A DNA stretch of 64,000 nt, taken from positions 1-64,000 of the forward strand of contig JAIDPF010000071.1 of assembly GCA_029062895.1 (NCBI GenBank). The letters run 5' to 3'. The notes below the pieces were generated by a model that saw only the letters and a list, made by a program, of their open reading frames with translations, ran no database searches and was not told the origin of the DNA. Both the position numbers and the translations under genes were made by a program. The DNA is from Lachnospiraceae bacterium (GTDB lineage Bacteria; Bacillota; Clostridia; Lachnospirales; Lachnospiraceae). Each line of letters opens with the position of its first letter. The stretch's first letter is position 1. This document shows positions 10,183-20,160 of the stretch, one piece after another.

Positions 10183-11295
10183 ATGGTCAGTAAAATGATG
10201 TTTCATATCAACAGCCTCGGCAAAGGCGGAGCAGAGCGGGTGGTTGCTAATCTTTCCGAGGAGTTTGTAGGGATGGGGAAAGAAGTGGTCATCGCTACGG
10301 AATGGGAAGCAAAGGACGAATATCCTCTTCCTGATCAGGTGCGGCGTCTTGATGCAGGGTTAAAGGAAGAGGAAGAAAAGCTGTCCGGAAGTAAACAGCG
10401 CAGTCTCCGTACCAGAAGGCTTCATGATCTGATACTCAGGGAAAGACCGGATGTGGTTTTATCTTTTTGCAGGAATGCCAATTACCGAGCTGTGCTGGCG
10501 GCAAAGGGGACAAAGGTGCCGGTGATCATATCTGTCAGAAGTGATCCATATGTGGATTATGCATCGGCAAAGCAAAAGATGTTAAGCCGTTGGCTGTATG
10601 GAAAGGCGGCGGGTGCCGTATTCCAGACGGACTATGCAAGGGATTTTTTCCCGAAAGCAGTACAAAAAAAATCCACCGTCATACTAAATCCATTGCATAA
10701 AAAGTTTCTCTCGCTGACAAAATCAAAACAGCGCAAAAAAGAGATTGTAACAGCCGGAAGGTTCCATGAAGCCAAAGATCATATCGTGTTGGTCAAAGCA
10801 TTTGAGCGGATTATGGAGGAATATCCTGAGGTTTTGCTTAAGCTGTATGGTGACGCCAGTGAGGATAATACGCATCATATGCTGAAGGAGTATATTAAGG
10901 CGCACCAGCTGCAGGACAGGGTACTGTTTATGGGAAACAGCAACCAATTGGAACAGGATCTTATAGATGCTGCAGTATTTGTAATGTCTTCCAAGTACGA
11001 GGGGATGCCGAATGCGTTGATGGAAGCGATGGCTATGCAGCTGCCTGTCATTTCCACCGATTGTCCCTGCGGAGGACCAAGGACGCTGATTGAAGATGGA
11101 AAGAATGGGCTTCTGACTCCTGTGGGAGATGATGAGGAAATGGCAAAAGCGCTCCGAAAGGTGTTGTCAGAACCGGAACTTGCTGAAGAGATGGCTGTGC
11201 GTGCCGGAGAGATCGTAAAAAAAGCATCGCCGGATCGGATCGCCGGGGAATGGCTGGATTATATCAAGAGAGTAAAGGAAAAAGAGTCTTGTTAA
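10183..11295 (+). CDS. Glycosyltransferase family 4
   Basis: INSLGKGGAERVVANLSEEF...SSKYEGMPNALMEAMAMQLPVISTDCPCGGP. Confidence 0.9.
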   Translation: MVSKMMFHINSLGKGGAERVVANLSEEFVGMGKEVVIATEWEAKDEYPLPDQVRRLDAGLKEEEEKLSGSKQRSLRTRRLHDLILRERPDVVLSFCRNANYRAVLAAKGTKVPVIISVRSDPYVDYASAKQKMLSRWLYGKAAGAVFQTDYARDFFPKAVQKKSTVILNPLHKKFLSLTKSKQRKKEIVTAGRFHEAKDHIVLVKAFERIMEEYPEVLLKLYGDASEDNTHHMLKEYIKAHQLQDRVLFMGNSNQLEQDLIDAAVFVMSSKYEGMPNALMEAMAMQLPVISTDCPCGGPRTLIEDGKNGLLTPVGDDEEMAKALRKVLSEPELAEEMAVRAGEIVKKASPDRIAGEWLDYIKRVKEKESC

Positions 11296-12440
11296 AAAAG
11301 AAGAAAATCGTAATCATAGGGCCGGTTTATCCGTATAAAGGGGGGATATCCCATTATACCGGAATGTTGAGCCGGACGCTTGCAAAAAAATATGATGTGG
11401 AAACGGTGTCTTATAAACTGCAGTATCCCAAGTTTATGTTTAAAAAAGAACAAAGGGATTATGGCAATAAGACCTTTGAGATTCCGGATACAAAATACTG
11501 GATCAATACAGCCAATCCGCTGAATTGGTTAAATTCCGCGGGGAAGATTAAAAAGTTGGATCCGGATTTGATCATCGTACAGTGGTGGCATCCGTATTTT
11601 GCGCCGTGTTATCAGATCATGCTTGCCGGTTTAAGAAAATACCCGATTCTTTTTGTTTGTCATAATGTGCTGCCCCATGAGCGGTTTCCAATGGACAGGC
11701 TTCTGACAAAAACAACATTGAAGAAGGGGAATTACTGCGTGCTTCATTCTAAGGAGGATGAAGGCAATCTGAAACTCCTTCTGCCCAAAATGGAATACCG
11801 GCGGACAGTACTGCCGACCTATAATGCATTTAAGCTGAACAACATCAGCAGAGAGGATGCAAGAGCGCAGCTTGGACTGCCTGAACAGGAGAAGATGCTG
11901 TTATTCTTTGGATTGGTGCGTAAATATAAGGGATTGAAATACCTGATTCAGGCAGCGCCCGCATTGATCCGGGAGGATTCCTCCATAAAGATCTACATTA
12001 TAGGGGATTTTGGCGGTTCCAAAGAGATGTATATGGATATGATCGAGGAGACAGGCGTTAAGGACAGCTTTGTGATCCGGGACGGATATATCCCGGATGC
12101 CGAAGTGGAGCCTTACTTTGCGGCAGCCGACCTGAATGTCTGTCCTTATGAATCGGCGACCCAGAGTGCCATCGTCCAGATCGCTTTTGGATTTGGACTT
12201 CCCGTGATTGCCACCAGAGTGGGCGGACTGCCGGAGGCGGTGACGGATGGAAAGACAGGGTATGTGGTTGATCCATGTGACCCGGATGCCTTAGCAAAAG
12301 CGATTCTGAAATATTTTCGAGAAAACAGAGCGGAAGTATTCAGAGAAAATGTCCTTCAGGAGCAGGAACGTTTCTCGTGGGACAGGACGGTTGAGATCAT
12401 AGAAGAACTTGCCGCCATAAAAGATGCAGTAGAAGAATAG
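11289..12440 (+). CDS. Glycosyltransferase family 4
   Basis: GPVYPYKGGISHYT...ATQSAIVQIAFGFGLPVIATRVGGLPEAV; TTG start at 11289 overlaps previous stop. Confidence 0.87.
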   Translation: MLKKKKIVIIGPVYPYKGGISHYTGMLSRTLAKKYDVETVSYKLQYPKFMFKKEQRDYGNKTFEIPDTKYWINTANPLNWLNSAGKIKKLDPDLIIVQWWHPYFAPCYQIMLAGLRKYPILFVCHNVLPHERFPMDRLLTKTTLKKGNYCVLHSKEDEGNLKLLLPKMEYRRTVLPTYNAFKLNNISREDARAQLGLPEQEKMLLFFGLVRKYKGLKYLIQAAPALIREDSSIKIYIIGDFGGSKEMYMDMIEETGVKDSFVIRDGYIPDAEVEPYFAAADLNVCPYESATQSAIVQIAFGFGLPVIATRVGGLPEAVTDGKTGYVVDPCDPDALAKAILKYFRENRAEVFRENVLQEQERFSWDRTVEIIEELAAIKDAVEE

Positions 12441-12448
12441 AAAGGAAT

Positions 12449-13237
12449 TTGGGCAGAACAAGCATGCCGGAAGAAAGCTATATTACCGTAATTCCAATTT
12501 ATAAAAAACAGCTGTCCGCAGATGAAGAAGCCTGCGTCGGTAAATATGCTGAGGTTCTAAAGGGAACCCCCATCGTATTTATTGCGCCGGAACAGTTGGA
12601 TTGTGAATGGTATCGGGAGCACTTTCCCCAGATCGGCTATGAACGCTTTGCGGACCGTTTTTTTACGGGAACCAAATCCTATAACAGGCTGATGTTATCT
12701 GAATCGTTTTACCAACGCTTTTTAAAATATGAATATCTGCTGATCGCGCAGACAGATGCCGTAATCCTACAGGATAAGAACCGGATTCCGGAGTTTATCA
12801 GGATGGGATATGATTATTATGGTGCGCCATGGATCCCGGAACGCCGGATCTGGGAGTGGACATTCCCGCGAAAGAAGGGTTTTCCCGGATTTCGAGTCCA
12901 GTGCTGCAAAAAGAAGGGATGCGGTATCCAGATGGGCAATGGGGGATTTTCTCTGCGCAATATCCGCAAGTGCATTGCATTGATTCATGAATTCCGGCAT
13001 CGTAAAATATACTGGTTTTTTAAGAGGAATGAAGATATCTTTTTTGGCGTCTTTGGACGGGAGAACCGGTGCGGTTTCCGGCTGGCAAGCGTAGAATGCG
13101 GTCTTGCGTTTGCAAGGGAATATCATCTGAGGGACTGTTTTGAAAAGGGAGATATCCCCTTCGCGGTCCATGGCTGGCGGAAAGATTTTAAGGATTATAA
13201 AGAAATGCAGGACTGCCTGTGTAAAGGAATAGATTGA
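12449..13237 (+). CDS. DUF5672-type putative glycosyltransferase
   Basis: VIPIYKKQLSADEEACV...YLLIAQTDAVIL...YDYYGAPW. Confidence 0.75.
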   Translation: MGRTSMPEESYITVIPIYKKQLSADEEACVGKYAEVLKGTPIVFIAPEQLDCEWYREHFPQIGYERFADRFFTGTKSYNRLMLSESFYQRFLKYEYLLIAQTDAVILQDKNRIPEFIRMGYDYYGAPWIPERRIWEWTFPRKKGFPGFRVQCCKKKGCGIQMGNGGFSLRNIRKCIALIHEFRHRKIYWFFKRNEDIFFGVFGRENRCGFRLASVECGLAFAREYHLRDCFEKGDIPFAVHGWRKDFKDYKEMQDCLCKGID

Positions 13238-13271
13238 AGTTGCAGCATAGGGTCATTTTTGTGGCTGGAAA

Positions 13272-14279
13272 GTGAGGAGAAAAGATATGGAGAAAAACCC
13301 ATTGATCAGTGTGGTAATACCGGTACACAATGCAGAGGATACTTTGGATGTGTGTATCCAAAGTGTTGAGATGCAGGAATTTAAGGAGTATGAGATCATT
13401 TTGGTAGACGACGGCTCTACGGACCAGTCCGGGATTATATGTGATACACGGGCGGAGGAAAATAAAAATATCAGGGTATTCCACACGGAAAATAGGGGCG
13501 CTGCGGCAGCAAGGAATTATGGCGTCCGGCAGGCCAGAGGAGAGGCTGTGGCGTTTATTGACAGTGATGACACCGTATCAGAAATTTATCTTTCTTATTT
13601 GTGGGAATTGATGCAGGAATATGAGTCGGAGATTGCAGTATGTTCGTATGATAAGGTGTATGACGGCAACAAAGTGATAGAAGTGGATGTAGGAGAGGAC
13701 GAAGTGCGTTTCTGTATCTCAGGAGAGGATGCCGTGGAATGCCTGCTCTATCAGAAATATTTCCTGAGTGTCCCCTGGGGGATGATCAGCAAAAAGAAGC
13801 TTTGGGATAAAGTGCAGTTCCCAGAAGATACTAAGGCGGAAGATATGGGAACGATCTATAAACTCTTTGCCGCAGCGGATAAGGTGGCATATGGGAGTGA
13901 GTCGGAGTATCAGTATTACCAGCGTAAGAGCAATACGATGTTTTCTACCTGTGATGAAAGGAATCAGGATTACTATAAGCATTGCCGGGAGATGATCACA
14001 TATGTAAAGGAGCATCTGCCTTCCTGCAGAAAGGCAGCGGTCAGCCGTTTCTTTTCCGCCTGTTTTCAGATCTTATCAGAGACGCCGAAGGATGAAGATC
14101 ATGAAACGATGGTCCGGCAGATCTACCGGGATATCAGGAAGATGCAGAATACGGTGCTTCTGGACTCCAGAGCAAAACTGAGAAACCGCGCGGCGGCATT
14201 ACTGTCCCTTGTCAGCATCTCTTTGATGCATAGGATGCTGCGGGCATACTATATCATAAACCGCAGGATAAAATTATAG
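13272..14279 (+). CDS. Glycosyltransferase family 2
   Basis: ISVVIPVHNAEDTLDVCIQSVEMQEFKEYEIILVDDGSTDQSG. Confidence 0.92.
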   Translation: MRRKDMEKNPLISVVIPVHNAEDTLDVCIQSVEMQEFKEYEIILVDDGSTDQSGIICDTRAEENKNIRVFHTENRGAAAARNYGVRQARGEAVAFIDSDDTVSEIYLSYLWELMQEYESEIAVCSYDKVYDGNKVIEVDVGEDEVRFCISGEDAVECLLYQKYFLSVPWGMISKKKLWDKVQFPEDTKAEDMGTIYKLFAAADKVAYGSESEYQYYQRKSNTMFSTCDERNQDYYKHCREMITYVKEHLPSCRKAAVSRFFSACFQILSETPKDEDHETMVRQIYRDIRKMQNTVLLDSRAKLRNRAAALLSLVSISLMHRMLRAYYIINRRIKL

Positions 14280-14294
14280 AAGACATAGTAATTG

Positions 14295-14436
14295 CGAAAG
14301 AGTTAAGTCCGGTCTACATAACTCTTTGTTTGAAAATATATGTTCCAAAAACATCATAAATGAAATCATTTTTGGAACATATATTTTCAAACTTTGAGTT
14401 ATGTAAACCTCATAGACAGAATGGTGGAACGAAAAA
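14295..14436. repeat. Long-hairpin intergenic element, family E1 copy A (142 bp)
   Basis: cgaaagagttaa...gtttgaaaatatatgttccaaaaa / tttttggaacatatattttcaaac inverted arms; near-identical element at 59035-59176. Confidence 0.9.
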
Positions 14437-14467
14437 ATAAAGCAATTTATAACAGAGAGGAAAGTGC

Positions 14468-15613
14468 ATGAATAAAGTATGCATGGTGGAATATCAGGGC
14501 AGATGCGACGCGGAGGGCATGGCGGTAGGTCATGCACCGAAGGTTCTGCAGGAATATCTGCAGATGATCCGTAATGACTGTGAGGTATCAATTTATGCGC
14601 CCAAAGTGATCTTAAAGGAACTGCCGCGGGAAGAGCGGAAAAATGCGGGGTCACTGCAGGCTAAAGTTTTACCCTGTCATATCGTCATGAAAGGGAAAAC
14701 CCCTTTTCTGGAAAAGATTACAAATAAGCTTCATATGTTTACCAATATTCGTAATGCCATAAAACATACGAATGCGGATATCCTCTGGTTTTTTAATGTA
14801 GAATATTATCTGATGCTGTATTTGTTCCTGCATAAAAAGCCAAAGCAGAAGATTGTGTGTACTTTATTTCTGGACGGGTATCATGCAGATGCACAGGCAG
14901 GATGTAAAGCGAGGTTTGTGGCAGGTATCAAACAATGGGTTTTTGAGCAGGTACAGAAAAAGATTGATCTGATTATTTCCACGGGAAAACAATTTACCTT
15001 TCAAAACTGTCGATGGGAGTATATTCCCGATTATTATGATAAAAAATGGTTATATGAGCCTTATCGCCGTCAGTTCTCTTTAGAGGCGGAAAAAGAAGAA
15101 CGGGCAGTCTGTCTGGGAACCATGGGAAACGGAAAGCAGTTGGAAGAAATGGTAAAGGCATTTGTCAGGATCGGCTATCCGCTCACGGTGGCGGGACGTT
15201 TCTATGATCGGGAACGGGTAAAAGCATTGCAGACCATTGCAGAACAGAGCAATGGAAAAATAGAGATTCTGGATCGGTATCTTTCGCAGGAAGAGTATCT
15301 TTCTTTGCTTGCAAGGGCAAAATATACCGTGCTGCCTTATTCTCCATTGAATTATGCTTCGCAGACTTCCGGCGTGATGCAGGAAGCGGTGTTTGTGGAT
15401 ACGGTTCCTGTTACTTACCGGGCGATTCTGGAGGGAAACGGTATCTTAGGGGTGGGGTTTGAAAGCTGGGAAGAACTGACGCCTGATATGTTCTTGCAGA
15501 ATCTTACAAAGTATCGGACAGAATATCAGCGGCTTAGAGAGACAGTGTTTAGTGAAGCATCAGTTCAAAACAAATATAAAGCAATTTTTGCCGGAGACAG
15601 TTTCTGGAATTGA
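14468..15613 (+). CDS. Putative GT-B glycosyltransferase
   Basis: GT-B-like C-terminal half (CLGTMGNGKQLEEMVKAF...YTVLPYSPLNYASQTSGVMQEAV). Confidence 0.6.
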   Translation: MNKVCMVEYQGRCDAEGMAVGHAPKVLQEYLQMIRNDCEVSIYAPKVILKELPREERKNAGSLQAKVLPCHIVMKGKTPFLEKITNKLHMFTNIRNAIKHTNADILWFFNVEYYLMLYLFLHKKPKQKIVCTLFLDGYHADAQAGCKARFVAGIKQWVFEQVQKKIDLIISTGKQFTFQNCRWEYIPDYYDKKWLYEPYRRQFSLEAEKEERAVCLGTMGNGKQLEEMVKAFVRIGYPLTVAGRFYDRERVKALQTIAEQSNGKIEILDRYLSQEEYLSLLARAKYTVLPYSPLNYASQTSGVMQEAVFVDTVPVTYRAILEGNGILGVGFESWEELTPDMFLQNLTKYRTEYQRLRETVFSEASVQNKYKAIFAGDSFWN

Positions 15614-15649
15614 TTGCATTAAAAATTTTTACGCAGGCTACAGAAAGAC

Positions 15650-17164
15650 ATGGTTATTAAAAACAAAAATAAAATGGAAAATAAAATTAATAAACGAAAA
15701 AAAGATAATGTTTTTTTGAGTGTCAGTGCGGTCGCTCTTTTTCTTCTCTTTATATATTTGATCTGGGGGGCAGGGCTGAAAGAATTCTGGTATGATGAGG
15801 TAGCGACCATAGGATTTGTGCGAAGCGGGTTGTCTTTGGGAGATATGCTGCATTATTATCAGACGATTGAGGTGACCAATCTCCCGCTGTATGCGTTGAT
15901 CTTATATGGATTCTACCATACGCTCCCGCCGGAAAATATCTGGCTGCTGCTCCCGGGAATCCTGATGACGCTGACAGGCATCTGGCTGCTGGTGCGTCTG
16001 GCAGACCGTACCATAGGAAGAAGAGCAGCTTACGCAGTGCTGGTTATGTGCCTGTTCTCCACCACAGTCATTAACCGTGTTGCTTTGGAGTTACGGGCTT
16101 ATGCGCTCCTTTTTTTTGCTGCGGTTTTGGTTACAGACAGTTTTCTGCGTTTGAAAGACCGGATGGATATAAAACGTCTGTGTATCGCTTCGGGAGCTAT
16201 GATCATTTTGGCATTTTCCCACTATTTTGGAATTTTATATCTTGTGTTGCTTGGAATCGGGGCATTGATTTGTATTTTGTGTGATAAGAAAAAATGGAAA
16301 TTAATGCTTCCGTTTCTGGTGTCTATGGTCGCATTTCTTCCTTGGTTTATCACAGCGATGTATACTTCAAAGGTGGATACAGGGTCTTTTTGGATTGCGC
16401 CGCCGGAATGGATGGAACTGCCGGAAACCGTCGGATATCTGCTGGGAGGAAATTATCTTTTGTGTATCTTATATGGCATCGGGTTTCTTTGGCTGCTGTA
16501 TGATATCGTCGTATTAAAACAGACGGATCTTCATAGGATGATCTATGCGCTGACAGGACCGGTAATGATGACTGTGATATTTATTTACAGCAGATGGGTT
16601 AACCCCGGCGGCGGATTATATGAAAACAGATATTTTATTGCGGCGCTTCCATGCTTTCTGCTGACGGCTTCTTACGGGATTGAGAGACTTATGGAAATGG
16701 GAGGGAAAAAGCACCGAAAAATCGCGTATGGGATTGCTGTCGGCTTTCTTCTGGTGGCATGTGCCGTTGGAGGAATCAGAAGTCTTTCGGATTCCAGAGA
16801 GCAGTATGCGAGATATTCCTATGCGGCGGAGCAGATGATCATAGAAAATGATCTGAAGGATCAGGATGTGCTTTTAGTATGCGTCAGCTATGATGATGTA
16901 GGTGAAGTGGTGCTGGAAGGATGGTATGATTATTATCTTTTCAGAAAAGGTTATGCGGCATTTCATTTGATCATGACGCAGAACAAATCTCTGGATGATG
17001 TTTTGAAAGAGGAATGTGAAGCCTATGAGGGCAATACACCATATTTTAGAAAGATCTATGTGGTAGGGGATACGGATCATATTGTCTATCATGGTTCCGA
17101 TTATACGGTTACCGTACAGAACTTCTTTTATAAATTTACTGTTCTGGAGAGACTGGACGATTGA
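15650..17164 (+). CDS. GT-C/GT39-like membrane glycosyltransferase
   Basis: FWYDEVATIGFVRSG...multi-TM; GGGLYENRYFIAALPCFLL; PMT-like DE motif in first loop. Confidence 0.82.
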   Translation: MVIKNKNKMENKINKRKKDNVFLSVSAVALFLLFIYLIWGAGLKEFWYDEVATIGFVRSGLSLGDMLHYYQTIEVTNLPLYALILYGFYHTLPPENIWLLLPGILMTLTGIWLLVRLADRTIGRRAAYAVLVMCLFSTTVINRVALELRAYALLFFAAVLVTDSFLRLKDRMDIKRLCIASGAMIILAFSHYFGILYLVLLGIGALICILCDKKKWKLMLPFLVSMVAFLPWFITAMYTSKVDTGSFWIAPPEWMELPETVGYLLGGNYLLCILYGIGFLWLLYDIVVLKQTDLHRMIYALTGPVMMTVIFIYSRWVNPGGGLYENRYFIAALPCFLLTASYGIERLMEMGGKKHRKIAYGIAVGFLLVACAVGGIRSLSDSREQYARYSYAAEQMIIENDLKDQDVLLVCVSYDDVGEVVLEGWYDYYLFRKGYAAFHLIMTQNKSLDDVLKEECEAYEGNTPYFRKIYVVGDTDHIVYHGSDYTVTVQNFFYKFTVLERLDD

Positions 17165-17729
17165 TATAGTCTTTCGTTGCAAAGTCTGACGGATGGATGA
17201 CAGCAGGATTGCCGATGACGATGGAATGTGATGGCACATCCATATTCACATAAGCTCCGGGTGCGATCAGGACATCATCGCCGATGGTGATCCTGCCCAC
17301 AATGACAGCGTTGGTGCCGATCCAGACATGGTTGCCAATGGTTGGAACACCTTTTTTGCTGCCACGGTTGCATTGCCCGATGGTGATGCCTGTAGAGAGA
17401 TTTACATTGGCTCCAAGGGTGACGTCTGGATGGAGAATGACTCTTCCAAGATGACCAAGGTAGAGTCCGGGACCGGCATTGACCTCGGCAGGAATATTGA
17501 TCTGTGTTTTTTTCGTAAGTTGCATCAATTTTAATCCGTAAAACAGGAAGCGGATCCTGCTGCCCGGTTTTTTCTCAGAAAGTTCCTTCCGGCGATACCA
17601 GGAAGCTTTACGCCAGAGGATCAGATATTTTATCTCCAGAGGGAGAAAAAGGCGGTCCTTCATTGTTAATTGGTGGTCATAAATACGGGATAAGTCCTGC
17701 TGGATCAGTTTTTGTAATTCGTGGTTCAT
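17136..17729 (-). CDS. Serine acetyltransferase-like hexapeptide-repeat acyltransferase
   Basis: IPAEVNAGPGLYLGHLGRVILHPDVTLGANVNLSTGITIGQCNRGSKKGVPTIGNHVWIGTNAVIVGRITIGDDVLIAPGAYVNMDVP. Confidence 0.9.
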   Translation of the reverse strand: MNHELQKLIQQDLSRIYDHQLTMKDRLFLPLEIKYLILWRKASWYRRKELSEKKPGSRIRFLFYGLKLMQLTKKTQINIPAEVNAGPGLYLGHLGRVILHPDVTLGANVNLSTGITIGQCNRGSKKGVPTIGNHVWIGTNAVIVGRITIGDDVLIAPGAYVNMDVPSHSIVIGNPAVIHPSDFATKDYINRPVSPEQ

Positions 17730-17751
17730 ACGAAGCTCCCTTGGTTACTAT

Positions 17752-17760
17752 ATTATACCA
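17752..17760 (-). promoter_or_regulatory. Extended -10 (TGGTATAAT) for the minus-strand acetyltransferase
   Basis: Reverse strand reads ...acttatggtataatatag..., ~20 nt upstream of the 17729 start codon. Confidence 0.55.
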
Positions 17761-17913
17761 TAAGTTCACAGTAAAGTTCACAGTGCCAAGCTCGATTCCG
17801 CGTTGCTTCATCTCGCTCACGGGCTTCGCCCTATTTACTGCATCATTGCTTACGTGGACATTATACCATAATAATAATCATCTGAAAATAAAATCCCCCT
17901 TTTTTGGAAATCA

Positions 17914-17943
17914 TGTACAAAAGGTATAAAAGTATGGTATACT
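17914..17943 (+). promoter_or_regulatory. Putative sigma-A promoter for asparagine synthase gene (TGTACA-N18-TATACT, extended -10 TGG)
   Basis: tgtacaaaaggtataaaagtatggtatact. Confidence 0.5.
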
Positions 17944-18044
17944 ATTATAGTATGCCTAAGTATGCGTTTCTGTAGAATGTTAAATTTTAGAAAGTAGTAT
18001 GATAGGCTGATGTAAAAATTTATGATTGAGGTAAATTTGATCGC

Positions 18045-19937
18045 ATGTGTGGAATAGCCGGTTTTATAGCTGATTCATGGGGGCGGGATCAAAGGACGGA
18101 GCTGATCAGTAAAATGAACAACTGCCTGATCCACCGCGGACCGGATGCGGAAGGCATCTGGCTGGATGAACAAAGCGGCGTGACATTGGGACATCGGAGG
18201 CTGTCAATTCAAGATCTGTCTCCATGCGGCGCACAGCCGATGATATCCCATTCAGGACGTTTTGTTATGGCTTATAATGGAGAAATTTATAATGCCGAAG
18301 ATCTGAAAATTGGACTAAAGCAGGCAGGACATGATGTGGCATGGAGAGGTACGTCTGATACGGAGGTCTTGTTGGAGGCATTGGAACATCTGGGGACGGA
18401 GAAAGCGTTAAAAACAGCAAAGGGAATGTTTGCCATTGTGTTATATGACCGGGGGAAGAGAACATTATCTTTGATGCGGGATCGTGTTGGTGAAAAACCG
18501 TTGTTTTATGGCAGTATCAATGGCTGCTTTGTATTTGCATCAGAAATAACGGCGATCAGACAGTTTCCCGGATTTGCAAAGAAGATTGATCAGAATGCAG
18601 TGTCCGGATATATCCGTTATGGCTATGTACCGGCGCCGTATACGATCTATGAGGGCATCCGTAAATTGATGCCGGGTACCGTGATGACCCTGTCCTTTCC
18701 ATTTGCGGGAGAGGGATCAGATATGATCCAATCCTATTGGTCTATGGAGGAAACGGCAAAACGCGGGGAAGAAGCTCCTTTTGCCGGCAATTTTGAAGAA
18801 GCGGTAGAGGAACTGGAGCGAATATTGAGAGATGCCGTCAAGGGGCAGATGGTTTCCGATGTGCCACTTGGTGCATATCTGTCAGCCGGGATTGACAGTG
18901 CGACGATCGTAGCCCTGATGAGCCGGATCAGTACTCAAAAGGTAAAAACGTTTACCATCGGATTTGAAGAGAAAAAATATAATGAGGCAGATGCGGCAAA
19001 GGAGATTGCAAAGCATCTTGAGACGGATCATACGGAGGTTTATGTAGGGGAAAAAGAACTGAAGGAAGTGATCCCGAAGATCCCTTTCATGTATGGAGAG
19101 CCCTTTGCAGATTCTTCACAGATTCCGACTTATCTTGTCAGCAGGCTGGCTAAAGAAAAAGTTACGGTGGTTTTAAGCGGGGATGCCGGAGATGAATTGT
19201 TCTGTGGTTATCAGACATATGTAAAGCTGCTGAGAGTATGGCAGAAAGCCGGGAAGGTACCCTGGGGACTTAGAAATATCGCTGGGAAGCTGGGAAATAC
19301 TCTGGCTGGCGGCAATCAAAAGATTTATCGTGGCACGATGTGCCTGCAGGCGGAAAATGCCGTGGTTATGAAGGAAGCGCTGGGCCATATGAGCCGGACG
19401 ATGGACAGGCTGGCTTGGCGCGGTATCCCGCTGAGGAACAACGGAAGCCAATTATTGAAGGACGAATGTGCCTCTTTAATGTTGGATGATATGCTCCATT
19501 ATCATCCGGATGATATTCTGGTGAAGGTTGACCGTGCGGGCATGGCGGTATCGCTGGAAAATAGGATTCCGATGTTGGATCGTGATGTGATCGAATTTGC
19601 GTGGAGTCTTCCGATGGAATATAAATATGACGGAATTACGACAAAGCGTGTGTTAAAAGAAGTTTTATACCGCTATGTCCCGAAACATCTGCTGGATCGC
19701 CCTAAAAAAGGTTTCTCTGTACCTCTGGAACGCTGGCTAAAGGAAGGCGATACTGCAGAATGGGCGAAGGAACTTCTACTTCATAGTAAGGCGGCGGAAG
19801 ACGGGATCTTAGATCCTATCGAAGTAAAACGGTTATGGAAACAGTTTGAGACAAAGGGAGCGACCCCCCGCTTAGTCTGGACTGTCCTGATGTTAGAGCA
19901 GTGGTATCGCTGGCATCTGACAGGGGAATTAGATTGA
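18045..19937 (+). CDS. asnB: Asparagine synthase (glutamine-hydrolysing)-type amidotransferase
   Basis: MCGIAGFI N-terminal nucleophile; HRGPDAEGIW; YLSAGIDSATIVALM PP-loop variant. Confidence 0.95.
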   Translation: MCGIAGFIADSWGRDQRTELISKMNNCLIHRGPDAEGIWLDEQSGVTLGHRRLSIQDLSPCGAQPMISHSGRFVMAYNGEIYNAEDLKIGLKQAGHDVAWRGTSDTEVLLEALEHLGTEKALKTAKGMFAIVLYDRGKRTLSLMRDRVGEKPLFYGSINGCFVFASEITAIRQFPGFAKKIDQNAVSGYIRYGYVPAPYTIYEGIRKLMPGTVMTLSFPFAGEGSDMIQSYWSMEETAKRGEEAPFAGNFEEAVEELERILRDAVKGQMVSDVPLGAYLSAGIDSATIVALMSRISTQKVKTFTIGFEEKKYNEADAAKEIAKHLETDHTEVYVGEKELKEVIPKIPFMYGEPFADSSQIPTYLVSRLAKEKVTVVLSGDAGDELFCGYQTYVKLLRVWQKAGKVPWGLRNIAGKLGNTLAGGNQKIYRGTMCLQAENAVVMKEALGHMSRTMDRLAWRGIPLRNNGSQLLKDECASLMLDDMLHYHPDDILVKVDRAGMAVSLENRIPMLDRDVIEFAWSLPMEYKYDGITTKRVLKEVLYRYVPKHLLDRPKKGFSVPLERWLKEGDTAEWAKELLLHSKAAEDGILDPIEVKRLWKQFETKGATPRLVWTVLMLEQWYRWHLTGELD

Positions 19938-19967
19938 AAAATAAGCTTGATAGCTTATTTTTCAATC
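19932..19967. repeat. Intergenic hairpin of the 'TAGATTGAAAAAT' family, copy 2
   Basis: gattgaaaaataagcttgatagcttatttttcaatc; overlaps the TGA stop of asnB. Confidence 0.8.
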
Positions 19968-20160
19968 AGCAATTTGAATCAGAGCCTCAAATTGCCTTGA
20001 TCGCAGATGAGAAACCGCCTACGCGGATTTCTCATCGCGTGTCATCGCAGCAAGCTGCTCTGACATGGGGAATTAGGTTGAAGAATTTGAGTCGCCATAG
20101 GCGGTATGGAGTTTTTTATGAAAAGCTGGTGATTGCGAAACTCATGATTTTCTAAAATTA

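Noticed and set aside
17663-17929. 88-aa plus-strand ORF in the acetyltransferase/asnB gap
   Set aside because: Antisense to the acetyltransferase 5' end and made of promoter/repeat sequence.
19901-20155. 84-aa plus-strand ORF after asnB
   Set aside because: Consists of translated hairpin repeats overlapping the asnB stop; not credible as a protein.
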